From Saccharothrix longispora (lineage in GTDB: Bacteria; Actinomycetota; Actinomycetes; Mycobacteriales; Pseudonocardiaceae), in NCBI RefSeq assembly GCF_030852425.1, contig NZ_NSDM01000012.1, positions 124,001-188,000 on the forward strand: a stretch of 64,000 nt of DNA, given 5' to 3'. This document shows, one piece after another, positions 47,541 through 56,313 of this stretch. The position numbers and the translations under genes are program-made. Under the pieces are notes generated by a model. It was given only the letters and a program-made list of their open reading frames with translations. It made no database searches and was not told where the DNA came from. Each line of letters begins with the position of its first letter. Position 1 is the first letter of the stretch.

Positions 47541-49592
47541 CTACGGGTTCGCGGCGTCCAGGCGCTTGAGCGCCGCCCGCACGACCTCCGGGTCGTAGGT
47601 GGTCCAGAACGGCGGCAGCGAGGCGCGCAGGAAACCGCCGTAGCGGGCGGTCGCCAGGCGCGGGTCCAGGACGGCCACCACGCCCTTGTCGCTCATCGAG
47701 CGCAGCAGGCGGCCCGCGCCCTGCGCCAGCAGCAGGGCGGCGTGCGTGGCGGCCACGGTGAGGAAACCGTTGCCGCCGCGCGACTCCACGGCCTTCTGCC
47801 GCGCGGAGGCCAGCGGGTCGTCCGGGCGCGGGAACGGGATGCGGTCCATGATCACGAGCTGGAGCGCCGGACCGGGCACGTCCACGCCCTGCCACAGCGA
47901 CAGCGTGCCGAACAGGCACGTCTCCGGGCTCTCCGAGAACCGCTTCACCAGCTGGCCGGTCGAGTCGTCGCCCTGGCACAGCACCGGGTAGGACAGCTTG
48001 CCGCGCAACGCCTCCGCCGCCGCCTTCGCCGCGCGCATCGACGAGAACAGGCCCAGCGTGCGCCCGCCCGCGGCGTTGACCAGGCCCTCGATCTCGTCCA
48101 CGTACGCCGGGGGCAGGCCGTCGCGGCCCGGCGGCGGCAGGTGGCGGGCGACGTAGAGGATGCCGCTGCTGCCGTGCTCGAACGGCGAGCCCACGTCCAG
48201 GCCGGTCCACTTCACCGCGCCCAGGTCGGACGGCGGCTCCTTGTCGGTCGCCGTGCCCCCGGCCTTCACCGCCTGCGACGAGGCGGGCAGCCCCCACTGC
48301 CGGGCCAGCGTGTCGAACGTGCCGCCGAGGGTGAGCGTCGCCGACGTCAGCACGGTCGTGCGCTTGCCGAACAGCCGCTCCCGCAGCAGCCCGCCGACGC
48401 CCAGCGGCGCGACCCGCAGCGACGGCGCCTTGCCGCGGTCGGCGAAGTCGCCCGACACCCAGACCACGTCGTGGTCGTCGTCGAACGCCCCCAGCACGCG
48501 CGCCGCGCAGTCGTGCACCTCGTCGAGCAGGGACAGCGCCAGCTTGCGCGCCGTCGCGCCCTCCGGGTCCTCCTTGCGCTCCGGCCCCAGCGACGTGATG
48601 CACGCGTGCGCGGCGTCCTTGGTGGCGCGCAGCGCGCCCGCCAGCGCCTGCGGCAGCGAGTCCAGCCTGCCCGGCGGCACGTCCTCCAGGATCATCGCGA
48701 GCCCGTCGGACGCCTCCGCCATCCGGTCGGCCACGGACTGGTCGATGAGCCGGCCGCAGCGGCGGGCGGCGGTGGCCACCAGCGCCCCGCTCAGCTCCTC
48801 GGTCGCGACCGAGGTGACCCGGTCGACCAGGTCGTGCGCCTCGTCGATCACCACCACGTCGTGGTCGGGCAGCACCTGGTAGCCCTCCAGGGCGTCCACG
48901 GCGAGCATCGCGTGGTTGGTGACGACGACGTCCGCCCGGCCCGCCTCGGCACGCGCCCTCTCCGCGAAGCAGTCCGTGCCGATCGGGCACTTGGCCACCC
49001 CCAGGCACTCGCGCGCGGTCACCGACACCTGCCGCCACGCCTGGTCGGTGACGCCCGGCACCAGCTCGTCGCGGTCACCGGTCTCGGTGTCGGAGGACCA
49101 CTCGTGCAGCCGCTTCACCTCGCGGCCCACCCTGGACACCGCGAACGGGTCGAACAGGGCCGCTTCCCCGGGCTCCTCGGGCGCGCCGGTGTGCAGGCGG
49201 TGCATGCACAGGTAGTTGCGGCGCCCCTTGAGGATCGCGAAGCGCGGCTCGCGGCCCAGTTCCTTCTTCAGCGCCTTCGCGAGCCTCGGCAGGTCGCGGT
49301 CCACCAGCTGCCGCTGGAGCGCGATCGTGGCGGTGGAGATGACGACCGTGGACTCCTCGGCCACGGCGTGCCGCAGCGACGGCACGAGGTAGGCCAGGGA
49401 CTTGCCGGTGCCGGTGCCCGCCTGCACGGCCAGGTGCTCGCCGGTCCGGATCGCGCGCTCGACGGCCTCGGCCATGTCGACCTGGCCTGGTCGCTCGGCC
49501 CCGCCCACGGCCTCCACGGCCACGGCGAGCAGGGTGCGGGTGTCGGGGATGGAGGCGGTGGCGGGCACGGCGAAGACCGTACCCGCCGGCAC
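47541..49592 (-). CDS. dinG: DinG/XPD-type ATP-dependent DNA helicase
   Basis: The 683-residue superfamily 2 helicase has Walker A QAGTGTGKS, the DEAH box VVVIDEAHDLVD, and the C-terminal motifs LFGTLSLWQGVDVPG and GAGRLLR. Four Cys (in NYLCMH, ECLG, AKCP and TDCF) form the iron-sulfur cluster site between the first motifs. The GTG at 49592 is chosen for a GAGG site 7 bases upstream; GTG 49568 is the alternative. It probably resolves R-loops or other structures during repair. Confidence 0.92.
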   Translation of the reverse strand: MPAGTVFAVPATASIPDTRTLLAVAVEAVGGAERPGQVDMAEAVERAIRTGEHLAVQAGTGTGKSLAYLVPSLRHAVAEESTVVISTATIALQRQLVDRDLPRLAKALKKELGREPRFAILKGRRNYLCMHRLHTGAPEEPGEAALFDPFAVSRVGREVKRLHEWSSDTETGDRDELVPGVTDQAWRQVSVTARECLGVAKCPIGTDCFAERARAEAGRADVVVTNHAMLAVDALEGYQVLPDHDVVVIDEAHDLVDRVTSVATEELSGALVATAARRCGRLIDQSVADRMAEASDGLAMILEDVPPGRLDSLPQALAGALRATKDAAHACITSLGPERKEDPEGATARKLALSLLDEVHDCAARVLGAFDDDHDVVWVSGDFADRGKAPSLRVAPLGVGGLLRERLFGKRTTVLTSATLTLGGTFDTLARQWGLPASSQAVKAGGTATDKEPPSDLGAVKWTGLDVGSPFEHGSSGILYVARHLPPPGRDGLPPAYVDEIEGLVNAAGGRTLGLFSSMRAAKAAAEALRGKLSYPVLCQGDDSTGQLVKRFSESPETCLFGTLSLWQGVDVPGPALQLVIMDRIPFPRPDDPLASARQKAVESRGGNGFLTVAATHAALLLAQGAGRLLRSMSDKGVVAVLDPRLATARYGGFLRASLPPFWTTYDPEVVRAALKRLDAANP

Positions 49593-49594
49593 CG

Positions 49595-50263
49595 TCAGAC
49601 CTCGGCGAGCACCCGCCTGCCCAGTTCCACGGCCGCTTCCCGGTGCGCGGCGGTCAGCTCCACGTCCGCGCCCCGCCGCGCCGCGACCAGGTCGAGCAGT
49701 TCCCCGGCCAGGTCCGGCCAGTGCGCGGCGGCCAGCTCGCCCGCCCGGGACTTGGACACGATCCCCCCGGTGCGGATGGTGTGCCACTGCCGCGCCGGGC
49801 CGAACGCGATCCACAGCACGCCCTGCGGGAAGCCCGGTCCGGTCGCGGCGGCGGCCAGCTCCACCAGCGGCCGCCAGTACTCGACGAGGTTGCGCCGGCA
49901 GTAGTCCTCGACCTCGGCGCGGGTCACCTCGAACGACGGCCGCGCGCCGCGCAGCGTGGTCGAGTGCTCGTTGAGCTGGAGCAGCACCACGGGCGTGACC
50001 TCGCCGCCGGACACGCGGAACTCGCCGTCCCGCGCCCACGGCCCGGGCTCGCCGTCGACGAGGTAGACGACGTCGAGGTCGAGGGTCTGCGCGGCGGCCA
50101 GCGCGGCGAGGTCGGCGGGCGTCGGCGGGCGGGACAGCTCGACCACGAGGTCGAGGTCGGAGCCCGGCTGGTGGTCGTCGAGCGCGGCGGAACCCACCAC
50201 GTGCGCGGCGGCCACCAGGCCGGGGGCCGACTCGTCCAGCGCCCTTAAGTGCGCGTCGTTCAC
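49595..50263 (-). CDS. nucleotidyltransferase-fold protein
   Basis: The 222-residue protein starts with the minimal nucleotidyltransferase motif: VGSAALDDHQPGSDLDLVVE (GS-x-n-DxD), then DLDVVYLVDG with a third acid. The C-terminal half is helical, as in aminoglycoside adenylyltransferase-like proteins. The GTG at 50263 overlaps the bioY stop by 4 bases. The substrate is unknown; antibiotic modification is possible but not supported beyond the fold. Confidence 0.78.
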   Translation of the reverse strand: MNDAHLRALDESAPGLVAAAHVVGSAALDDHQPGSDLDLVVELSRPPTPADLAALAAAQTLDLDVVYLVDGEPGPWARDGEFRVSGGEVTPVVLLQLNEHSTTLRGARPSFEVTRAEVEDYCRRNLVEYWRPLVELAAAATGPGFPQGVLWIAFGPARQWHTIRTGGIVSKSRAGELAAAHWPDLAGELLDLVAARRGADVELTAAHREAAVELGRRVLAEV

Positions 50264-50844
50264 TTGCGCTTGACCAGCTTCACCAGCGCCCACGCGGCGG
50301 GCAGCAGGCCGGCGGCCAGGGCGATCTTGAGCACGTCGCCCAGCAGGAACGGGGTCACGCCGAGCTGGAGCGCCTTGCCGAACCCGACGCCGGCGGCGGC
50401 CATCAGCCACGGCACGCCGCACGCGTAGATCGCGAGGTTGCCCAGGGCCATCGTGCCGACGGTCCGCAGCGGGGTCCGGTCGCCGCCGCGCGCCGCGAGG
50501 TGGCCGACCAGCGCGCCCGCGAGCACGAAGCCGACGACGTAGCCGAGGGAGGCGGGCAGGCCGGAGGAGGCGCCCTGGAACCACGGCACGCCGGCGACGC
50601 CCGCCACCAGGTACAGCGCCATCGACGCGCCGCCGCGCCGCCAGCCCAGGGCCGCGCCGACGAGCAGGGCGGCGAACGTCTGGCCGGTGATCGGCACGGG
50701 GCTGCCCGGCACCGGCAGCGCCACCTGGGCGGCCAGGCCGGTCAGGCCGGCGCCCGCCACGACCAGGGCGATGTCGCGCGCGAGCGCGCCGGGGACCAGG
50801 TCGGCGAGCACCGCGCGACGGCCGGGAACGGCGAGGACGGACAC
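50260..50844 (-). CDS. bioY: biotin transporter substrate-binding subunit BioY
   Basis: The 194-residue protein has six membrane helices and the BioY pattern PVPGSPVPITGQTFAALLVG near 45 and GYVVGFVLAG near 101. It is the S component of an ECF biotin importer, and some BioY proteins work alone; the EcfA and EcfT genes are not in this window. It heads a leftward group with the nucleotidyltransferase and helicase genes. A GGAGGT site lies upstream of the start. Confidence 0.93.
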   Translation of the reverse strand: MSVLAVPGRRAVLADLVPGALARDIALVVAGAGLTGLAAQVALPVPGSPVPITGQTFAALLVGAALGWRRGGASMALYLVAGVAGVPWFQGASSGLPASLGYVVGFVLAGALVGHLAARGGDRTPLRTVGTMALGNLAIYACGVPWLMAAAGVGFGKALQLGVTPFLLGDVLKIALAAGLLPAAWALVKLVKRK

Positions 50845-51193
50845 TTGGGGACCTCCAGAGGATCGACTTCGTCCCGGAGGTTAACCGGCGGTCACAGCTC
50901 CGGTCTTCGTCGGAAGCCGACAAAGTCGGGCACGTCACGCGGTGCGTCCCACACCGTGGTCGGTCCGGTCGGCAGGGGCCGCCCCAAGGTCATCGGACGC
51001 CCGTACGGCGAACCCGGTCCCGGATCGGGTGAGGACGCGACGTCCACCGAGGGGCGACGTCCACCGACCGTGGGCGTGGCTGGGCGCATCGGGTGGAGTC
51101 GATCATCCATTAAGGGCAGTAACCCTTAATGCGATCGAAGGAAAGCCGATAGGGGCAATTGCTCGGCAGATCATCCGGAGGAGGGGGCACAAC
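50845..51193. other. intergenic region with inverted and direct repeats
   Basis: This 349-base gap lies between bioY (leftward) and the wecB remnant (rightward). It contains a 14-base direct repeat GCGACGTCCACCGA (51037-51050 and 51054-51067) and a perfect inverted repeat at 51108-51131. No gene was recognised. Confidence 0.6.
51108..51131. repeat. perfect inverted repeat CATTAAGGG/CCCTTAATG
   Basis: Nine-base perfect arms enclose CAGTAA. The AT content is unusual for this genome, and the site lies 63 bases before the wecB remnant, so it could be an operator. Confidence 0.6.
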
Positions 51194-52030
51194 GTGGAGG
51201 AAGTCCTGCTGCTCGCGGGGACCCGTCCCGAAGCGGTGAAGATCGCACCGGTGGCCCTGGCGCTGGCCGACCACCCGGTGCTGCGGCCCGTCATCGTCCG
51301 CGGCGGACAGCACGCCGGCGTGGTCGACCAGGCGCTGCGCGCGTTCGGCCTGCGCCCCGACGTGGAGCTGGACGTGCCGCGGCCCACCGGCGGCCAGGCC
51401 GAGCCGGTGGCCGGCCTGCTGCCCGAGCTGGACCGGGTGCTGACCACCCGCGAGCCGTCCGCCGTCCTCGTGCAGGGCGGCACGACCTCGGCGAAGGGCT
51501 GGCGACCGCGCCATCGTGGTCACCGGCAGCACCGCCGTGGACGCCGTCCAGCGCACCGCCGTCGCCGACCCGCCCGCCCGCGACCCCCGCCTCGCCCTGC
51601 TGGAGCAGGTCCTCGACGAGCGCTCCGAGCGGCTCGTGCTGGTCACCGCGCACCGGCGCGAGTCGTGGGGCGAACCGCCGGAGCGCGTGCTGCGCGCCGT
51701 GCGGGCCGTCGTCGACCGGCACCCCGACGTGCGCGTGCTGCTGCCCCCGCACCCGAACCCGGCCGTCCGCCCGGCGCTCGTGGACGTCCTGGGCGGCCAC
51801 GAGCGGATCGTGGTGACCGGCCCGCTGGACCACTCCGACCTGGTGCGCGCCCTGCGGCGGGCCGCGCTCGTGCTCACCGACTCCGGCGGTCTCCCGGAGG
51901 AGGCGCCGTCGTTCGGCGTGCCCCGTGCCGGTGCTGCGCGACAGGACCGAGCGGACGTCGGCGGTCGACTCGGGCTCCGCGTGCTCGTCGGCACCCATCC
52001 CGTCCGCGTCCTCGCCCGCCGGACGGCTTC
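51194..52030 (+). pseudogene. wecB: UDP-GlcNAc 2-epimerase (wecB) remnant
   Basis: The reading begins at GTG 51194 after a strong GGAGGAGGGGG site, with LLLAGTRPEAVKIAPVALAL, and continues to VLVQGGTTSA, matching residues 1 to about 100 of WecB. Around 51495-51510 it jumps to another frame at VVTGSTAVDAV, which corresponds to about residue 195, so roughly 90-100 residues are deleted. A further frameshift pair at about 51920-51985 splits the conserved LTDSGGLPEEAPSFG / VLRDRTER / LVGTHPVRV region. The gene cannot give active enzyme. Confidence 0.8.
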
Positions 52031-52192
52031 TCCGCCGCACCGCTCCCGGTCCGCGTCCCCGTTCGCGGCCCACGGTCATTCCTCACCCGACCGGGTATCG
52101 GACTTTCCTCGACCAGGTGATGTACGGGCGAGATCCGCCGCACACGCGGGCCGGTCTCCGATCATTCGAGCACGAGACGAAGGGCATCCACC

Positions 52193-52849
52193 ATGAACCA
52201 CTACCGAGCGCGCCGGGTCGGGGCGCTGACCGCGGCGCTCGCGCTCGGCCTGCTCACGGCACCGCCGGCGTGGGCCACCCCGGCGGGCGTCGCGTCCGTC
52301 GGCTCCGCCGACTTCACCAAGGCGGGCACCCGCATCGCGATCGCACCCCTGGCCGCCTGCGCCGTGGACGGCACCACCACCGCCGCGTCCGAGCCCGTGA
52401 CCCGCGCCGGAATCCGCTTCGGGGAGGGCGGCTCCAGCTGCACCACCACCGTCGTCGACCCGGCCGCGGACCGCACGACCACCACGTCCGAGGCGACCGG
52501 CCGGGACTTCGAGCTGTCCGCGCTGGTGTCCGCCGGCGGTCCGCGCCTGCGGATCGCCGAGTGGAAGACCTCCTGCTCGGCGACCGACCGCACCACCCAG
52601 GTCGGGTGGGGCGCGAACGGCCTCGGCGGCTTCGCGGGCCTGCCCGAGCAGGTGCCGAACAACCACGTGCACGAGGTGCGGAAGGCCGACGGCACCGTTC
52701 TCGCGCGGGCCACGTTCGGCGAGACGGTCATGCCCGAGCCGAACGACGGCAGCATCGCCATCACCCTGCTGCACATCCGCTTCACCGAGGCGTCCGGCGT
52801 GACCGGCGACGTGGTCGTCGGCTCGGCTGCCTGCTCGCCCACCCCGTGA
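52193..52849 (+). CDS. secreted choice-of-anchor P-like protein
   Basis: The 218-residue protein has a signal peptide (basic start, hydrophobic core LTAALALGLL, cleavage near AWATPA). A beta-rich secreted domain with Cys residues follows, ending in an IAITLLHIRF and DVVVGSAAC pattern seen in choice-of-anchor P proteins. No LPxTG or membrane helix follows. The function of such proteins is not known. A hairpin lies just after the gene. Confidence 0.7.
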   Translation: MNHYRARRVGALTAALALGLLTAPPAWATPAGVASVGSADFTKAGTRIAIAPLAACAVDGTTTAASEPVTRAGIRFGEGGSSCTTTVVDPAADRTTTTSEATGRDFELSALVSAGGPRLRIAEWKTSCSATDRTTQVGWGANGLGGFAGLPEQVPNNHVHEVRKADGTVLARATFGETVMPEPNDGSIAITLLHIRFTEASGVTGDVVVGSAACSPTP

Positions 52850-52855
52850 CACGGC

Positions 52856-52889
52856 TCCGGGGGGTCGCCCGGCGAGGTGACCCCCCGGA
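52856..52889. terminator. bidirectional hairpin terminator
   Basis: Eleven-base perfect arms TCCGGGGGGTC and GACCCCCCGGA enclose 12 bases between the convergent choice-of-anchor and pncA genes. Confidence 0.7.
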
Positions 52890-52894
52890 CCGGG

Positions 52895-53464
52895 TCAGGC
52901 CACGGTCGGCGTGCCCCGCAGCGCCACGCCCGCCTCGCCCAGCCGCGCCAGCGCGGAGTCCACCGTCGGCCGGGCCACGCCCGCCGTCAGGTCCAGCAGC
53001 ACGGTCGTGCCGAAGCCCGCCGCCGCCGCGTCCAGGGCCGTCGCCCGCACGCAGTGGTCCGTCGCGATGCCCACGACGTCCACCTCGGTCACGTCCCGCG
53101 CCCGCAGCCAGTCCACCAGCGACTCGCCGCCGCCCGCCGTGCCCTCGAAGCCCGAGTAGGCCGCGGCGTACGCGCCCTTGGAGAACACCGCCTCCACCGC
53201 CGTCACGTCCAGCTCCGGGTGGAACGACGCGCCCGCCGTCCCGGCCACGCAGTGCACCGGCCACGAGTCCACGAAGTCCGGCGTCTCGCTGAAGTGGTCG
53301 CCCGGGTCGACGTGGTAGTCCCGCGTCGCCACCACGTGGTCGTACGACCCGGACGCGATGTGCGCCGAGATCGCCGCCGCCACCGCCGCGCCGCCCGCCA
53401 CCGCCAGCGACCCGCCCTCGCAGAAGTCGTTCTGCACGTCCACCACGACCAGTGCCTTGCTCAT
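52895..53464 (-). CDS. pncA: nicotinamidase
   Basis: The 189-residue isochorismatase-fold enzyme converts nicotinamide to nicotinate for NAD salvage. The catalytic triad is Asp9 (VVDVQNDF), Lys96 (VFSKGAY) and Cys138 (ATDHCVRATALDA); metal ligands are Asp49, His51, His57 and His71. The ATG at 53464 has AGGGG upstream; a TTG two codons earlier is less likely. pncB lies 12 bases upstream in the same operon. Confidence 0.94.
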   Translation of the reverse strand: MSKALVVVDVQNDFCEGGSLAVAGGAAVAAAISAHIASGSYDHVVATRDYHVDPGDHFSETPDFVDSWPVHCVAGTAGASFHPELDVTAVEAVFSKGAYAAAYSGFEGTAGGGESLVDWLRARDVTEVDVVGIATDHCVRATALDAAAAGFGTTVLLDLTAGVARPTVDSALARLGEAGVALRGTPTVA

Positions 53465-53476
53465 GTCCAACCCCTC

Positions 53477-54751
53477 TCAGAGGAACGTCGTCGGGATCGC
53501 GGGCTCGCCGCGGGACAGCTTCAGGCCCTCCCACGGCACGGTCACCAGGGCGGCGCGCAGCCGTTCCCGGCTCTCCGCCAGGGTGTCCAAGCCTTCCACC
53601 CGCCGCCCCTCCCGGACCAGCGCCACCGGCAGCAACCGGTCGTGGTCGCCGGGCTCGGGCCGCTCGTCGTGCGGGAACACGACCTCCTCCAGCGCGGTGC
53701 CCGTCTCCTTGTGCCGCCGCAGCGCGTTCTTGCGCCCGCCGCGCGACTCCTTGTGCGAGCTGCGCTTCGCCACCGGCCGCCCCTCGACCTCGACGAGCTT
53801 GTAGACCATGCCCGCGGTCGGCGCGCCCGAGCCCGTGACCAGGGACGTGCCCACGCCGTAGGCGTCGACGGGCTCGGCCCGCAGCATCGCGATCGCGTAC
53901 TCGTCCAGGTCGCCGGACACCACGATCCGGGTCTTCCGCGCGCCCAGCGAGTCGAGCTGGTCCCGCGCCTGCCGCGCCAGCACGCCCAGGTCGCCCGAGT
54001 CGATCCGCACCGCGCCCAGCTCGGGCCCGGCCACCTCGACGGCCGTCCTGATGCCGTTGGTGATGTCGTAGGTGTCGACCAGCAGCGTGGTGTCGACGCC
54101 CAGCGCGTCCACCTGCGCGCGGAACGCCTCCTCCTCGGTGTCGTGCAGCAGGGTGAACGCGTGCGCGCACGTCCCGGCGGTCGGGATGCCGTGCCGCCGG
54201 GCCGCCTCCAGGTTCGACGTCGCGGTGAAGCCCGCCAGGTACGCGGCGCGCGCCGACGACACGGCCGCCTCCTCGTGCGTGCGGCGCGAACCCATCTCGA
54301 TCATCCGGCGGCCGTTCGCGGCGCCCACCATCCGGGCGGCGGCCGAGGCGATGGCGCTGTCGTGGTTCAGGATCGACAGGGCCAGCGTCTCCAGCACCAC
54401 GCCCACCCCGAACGGGGCGCGCACGGACAGGACCGGCGAGCCCGGGAAGTACAGCTCGCCCTCCGGGTAACCGTCGACGTCACCGGTGAAGCGGTAGTCG
54501 GCCAGCCAGTCCAGGGTCGCGCGGTCGACCACGCCCGTGCGGTCCAGCAGTTCCAGCTCGTCCGGGCCGAACGTGAACGAGGTGATGGCGTCGAGCAGCC
54601 TCCCGGTGCCCGCGACCACGCCGTAGCGCCTTCCCTCGGGCAGCCTGCGGGCGAAGACCTCGAAGACGCACGGCCGGTCCGCGGTGCCGTCGCGCAACGC
54701 CGCGGCCAGCATCGTCAGCTCGTAGTGGTCGGTGAACAGGGACGTCGACAT
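53477..54751 (-). CDS. pncB: nicotinate phosphoribosyltransferase
   Basis: The 424-residue enzyme joins nicotinate and PRPP to nicotinate mononucleotide. It begins LFTDHYELTMLAA, and has the substrate-binding SRRTHEEAAVSSARAAYLAG region and the phosphate-binding RIDSGDLGVLARQ and VVSGDLDEYAI segments. A Ser/Arg-rich segment near 325-345 is typical of actinobacterial forms. It forms a two-gene NAD-salvage operon with pncA. Confidence 0.95.
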   Translation of the reverse strand: MSTSLFTDHYELTMLAAALRDGTADRPCVFEVFARRLPEGRRYGVVAGTGRLLDAITSFTFGPDELELLDRTGVVDRATLDWLADYRFTGDVDGYPEGELYFPGSPVLSVRAPFGVGVVLETLALSILNHDSAIASAAARMVGAANGRRMIEMGSRRTHEEAAVSSARAAYLAGFTATSNLEAARRHGIPTAGTCAHAFTLLHDTEEEAFRAQVDALGVDTTLLVDTYDITNGIRTAVEVAGPELGAVRIDSGDLGVLARQARDQLDSLGARKTRIVVSGDLDEYAIAMLRAEPVDAYGVGTSLVTGSGAPTAGMVYKLVEVEGRPVAKRSSHKESRGGRKNALRRHKETGTALEEVVFPHDERPEPGDHDRLLPVALVREGRRVEGLDTLAESRERLRAALVTVPWEGLKLSRGEPAIPTTFL

Positions 54752-54827
54752 GGCCAGAGCCTAAGCCGATCGGCGGAGACGGACCTGTGGGCTCCGCCAC
54801 GGACCGGCCCATGACACCATTGGCGGT

Positions 54828-55127
54828 ATGACCACGCCCGTCGAGCAGGAGCGGACGCAGGTTGAGCCGACCGCCGAGGAGGTCCGCTCCGAGGACCGCC
54901 CCTGGCAGACCCTGGTCTGGAACGACCCGGTCAACCTGATGTCCTACGTGACGTACGTGTTGCAGAAGCTGTTCGGCTACAGCCGCGACCACGCGACGAA
55001 GCTGATGCTGGACGTCCACCACAAGGGCAGGGCGATCGTGTCGTCCGGGAGCAAGGACAAGGTGGAGGCCGACGTGGCGAAGCTGCACGCGGCGGGGCTC
55101 TGGGCGACCATGCAGCGTTCGTCGTGA
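54828..55127 (+). CDS. clpS: ClpS adaptor of the ClpAP/ClpCP protease
   Basis: The 99-residue adaptor has the ClpS core [20 protein letters not shown] and the [14 protein letters not shown] segment that bind N-degron residues and the Clp ATPase N-domain. It overlaps the DUF2017 gene by 4 bases, a conserved actinobacterial pairing. Confidence 0.95.
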   Translation: MTTPVEQERTQVEPTAEEVRSEDRPWQTLVWNDPVNLMSYVTYVLQKLFGYSRDHATKLMLDVHHKGRAIVSSGSKDKVEADVAKLHAAGLWATMQRSS

Positions 55128-55681
55128 AGAAGTGGAGCCGCACCGGCGACCAGGTGCTCGGCCGGTTCGACCGGCAGGAGGCCGCCGTGGTGCGCGGCCT
55201 GGTCAGCCAGATCCAGGACATGCTCGCCGCCCGCGCCGACGAGGCGCCGCAGGACGAGCTGGCCGAGCTGACCGGCATCCGCACCGGTCCCTCCACGCCG
55301 CCCGACGACCCGATCCTCGGCCGGCTGCTGCCCGACTTCCACCGCCTCGACCCCGACGCGCCCGACCCGTCGGACGTCGACTCGGCCAACGCCCTGCGCT
55401 CGCTGCACGAGCCCGAGCTGCTGGACCTGAAGACCGGTGTGGCCGCCGTGGTGCTGGACACGTGCCCGGCGGACGGCGGCGAGGTGCGGTTGGGGCTGGA
55501 GCAGGCGGAGGCGTGGCTGTCGGCGCTCAACGACGTCCGCCTGGCCCTGGGCACGGCGCTGGACGTGCAGGAGGACATGCCCGAGGAGCTGCCGCCCGAC
55601 GACCCGCGCTCGCCCCACCTGGGCGTCTACCACTGGCTCACCTGGGTCCAGGAGACCCTGGTCGAAGCGGTCATGGACTGA
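55124..55681 (+). CDS. DUF2017 family protein
   Basis: The 185-residue acidic helical protein matches DUF2017: [26 protein letters not shown] at the start (residues 1-26 in part), a Pro/Asp-rich linker near 60-90, and [18 protein letters not shown] at the end. The family almost always follows clpS in actinomycetes and is likely linked to proteolysis, but its activity is unknown. It overlaps clpS by 4 bases and the next gene by one. Confidence 0.9.
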   Translation: MKKWSRTGDQVLGRFDRQEAAVVRGLVSQIQDMLAARADEAPQDELAELTGIRTGPSTPPDDPILGRLLPDFHRLDPDAPDPSDVDSANALRSLHEPELLDLKTGVAAVVLDTCPADGGEVRLGLEQAEAWLSALNDVRLALGTALDVQEDMPEELPPDDPRSPHLGVYHWLTWVQETLVEAVMD

Positions 55682-56250
55682 TGCTCGTCGGCCGGGCGCC
55701 CGGCGTCGTGGTGCTGCTCGCGCCGGGTGGCGCGGTGGCGGGCGTCGACGTCCGTGGCGCGCCGGTCGGCACGCGCGAGCTGGACCTGCTGGACCCCACG
55801 ACGCTGGTGCGGCACGTGCACGCGGTCGTGCTGTGCGGTGGCGGGCTCGCCGCGGCGGAGGAGGTCGTGGGGTGGCTGGCGGCGCGCGAGGTGGGGTTCC
55901 CGGTGGGCGCCGCGCCGTCCGAGGTGGTGCCGATCGTGCCCGCCGCCGCCGCCCTGGGGCTGGCCGCGGGGGACGGGCGCGCCGCCTGCGAGGCCGCCCG
56001 GGAGGAGCCGCCGGCGGCCGTGGCGCTGGTCGGCGACACGGCGGTGGGATTGGTGGTGGTCGAGGCCGACCTGACCCAGGCCGAGTGCCGGCGGGTGGCC
56101 GTGTCGGCCCGGGACGGGTTCGCGCGGGCCGGGGTGCTCGTGCCCGCCACGGTGTTCGCGGTGGCCTCGGGGATCGTCTCCGAGGCGCCCCTGGACGTGC
56201 TGTGCGCCCGGGCCGCCGAGGCGCTGGAAGGCGCGGTCGCGGTCGGCTGA
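55681..56250 (+). CDS. P1 (DmpA-like) peptidase-family protein lacking the nucleophile region
   Basis: The 189-residue protein resembles S58/P1 peptidases: VVLLAPGGAVAGVDVRGAPVGTRELDLLDP, then VHAVVLCGGGLAA and FPVGAAPSEVVPIVPAAA. Family members are usually 300 or more residues and autocleave before a Ser/Thr after a Gly-rich GNVGAGTGA-type loop. Here the chain passes straight from AACEAA to ALVGDTAVGLVVV, so that loop is absent, while the C-terminal strand and helix remain. It may be a shortened non-catalytic form. The ATG overlaps the DUF2017 stop. Confidence 0.7.
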   Translation: MLVGRAPGVVVLLAPGGAVAGVDVRGAPVGTRELDLLDPTTLVRHVHAVVLCGGGLAAAEEVVGWLAAREVGFPVGAAPSEVVPIVPAAAALGLAAGDGRAACEAAREEPPAAVALVGDTAVGLVVVEADLTQAECRRVAVSARDGFARAGVLVPATVFAVASGIVSEAPLDVLCARAAEALEGAVAVG

Positions 56251-56251
56251 C

Positions 56252-56275
56252 CCCCGGCGGACCGGTCCGCCGGGG
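56252..56275 (+). terminator. 24-bp perfect palindrome, probable terminator
   Basis: CCCCGGCGGACC followed directly by its reverse complement, one base after the stop of the P1-like gene. It would close the clpS-DUF2017-P1 operon. Confidence 0.6.
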
Positions 56276-56313
56276 CACGTTCCGACATCGGGACGGCGGG
56301 GTACCCGACCCCC

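Noticed and set aside
51194..52030. Two separate small epimerase-like genes
   Set aside because: The two halves match successive parts of one WecB protein with a deletion and frameshifts between them, so one broken gene explains both.
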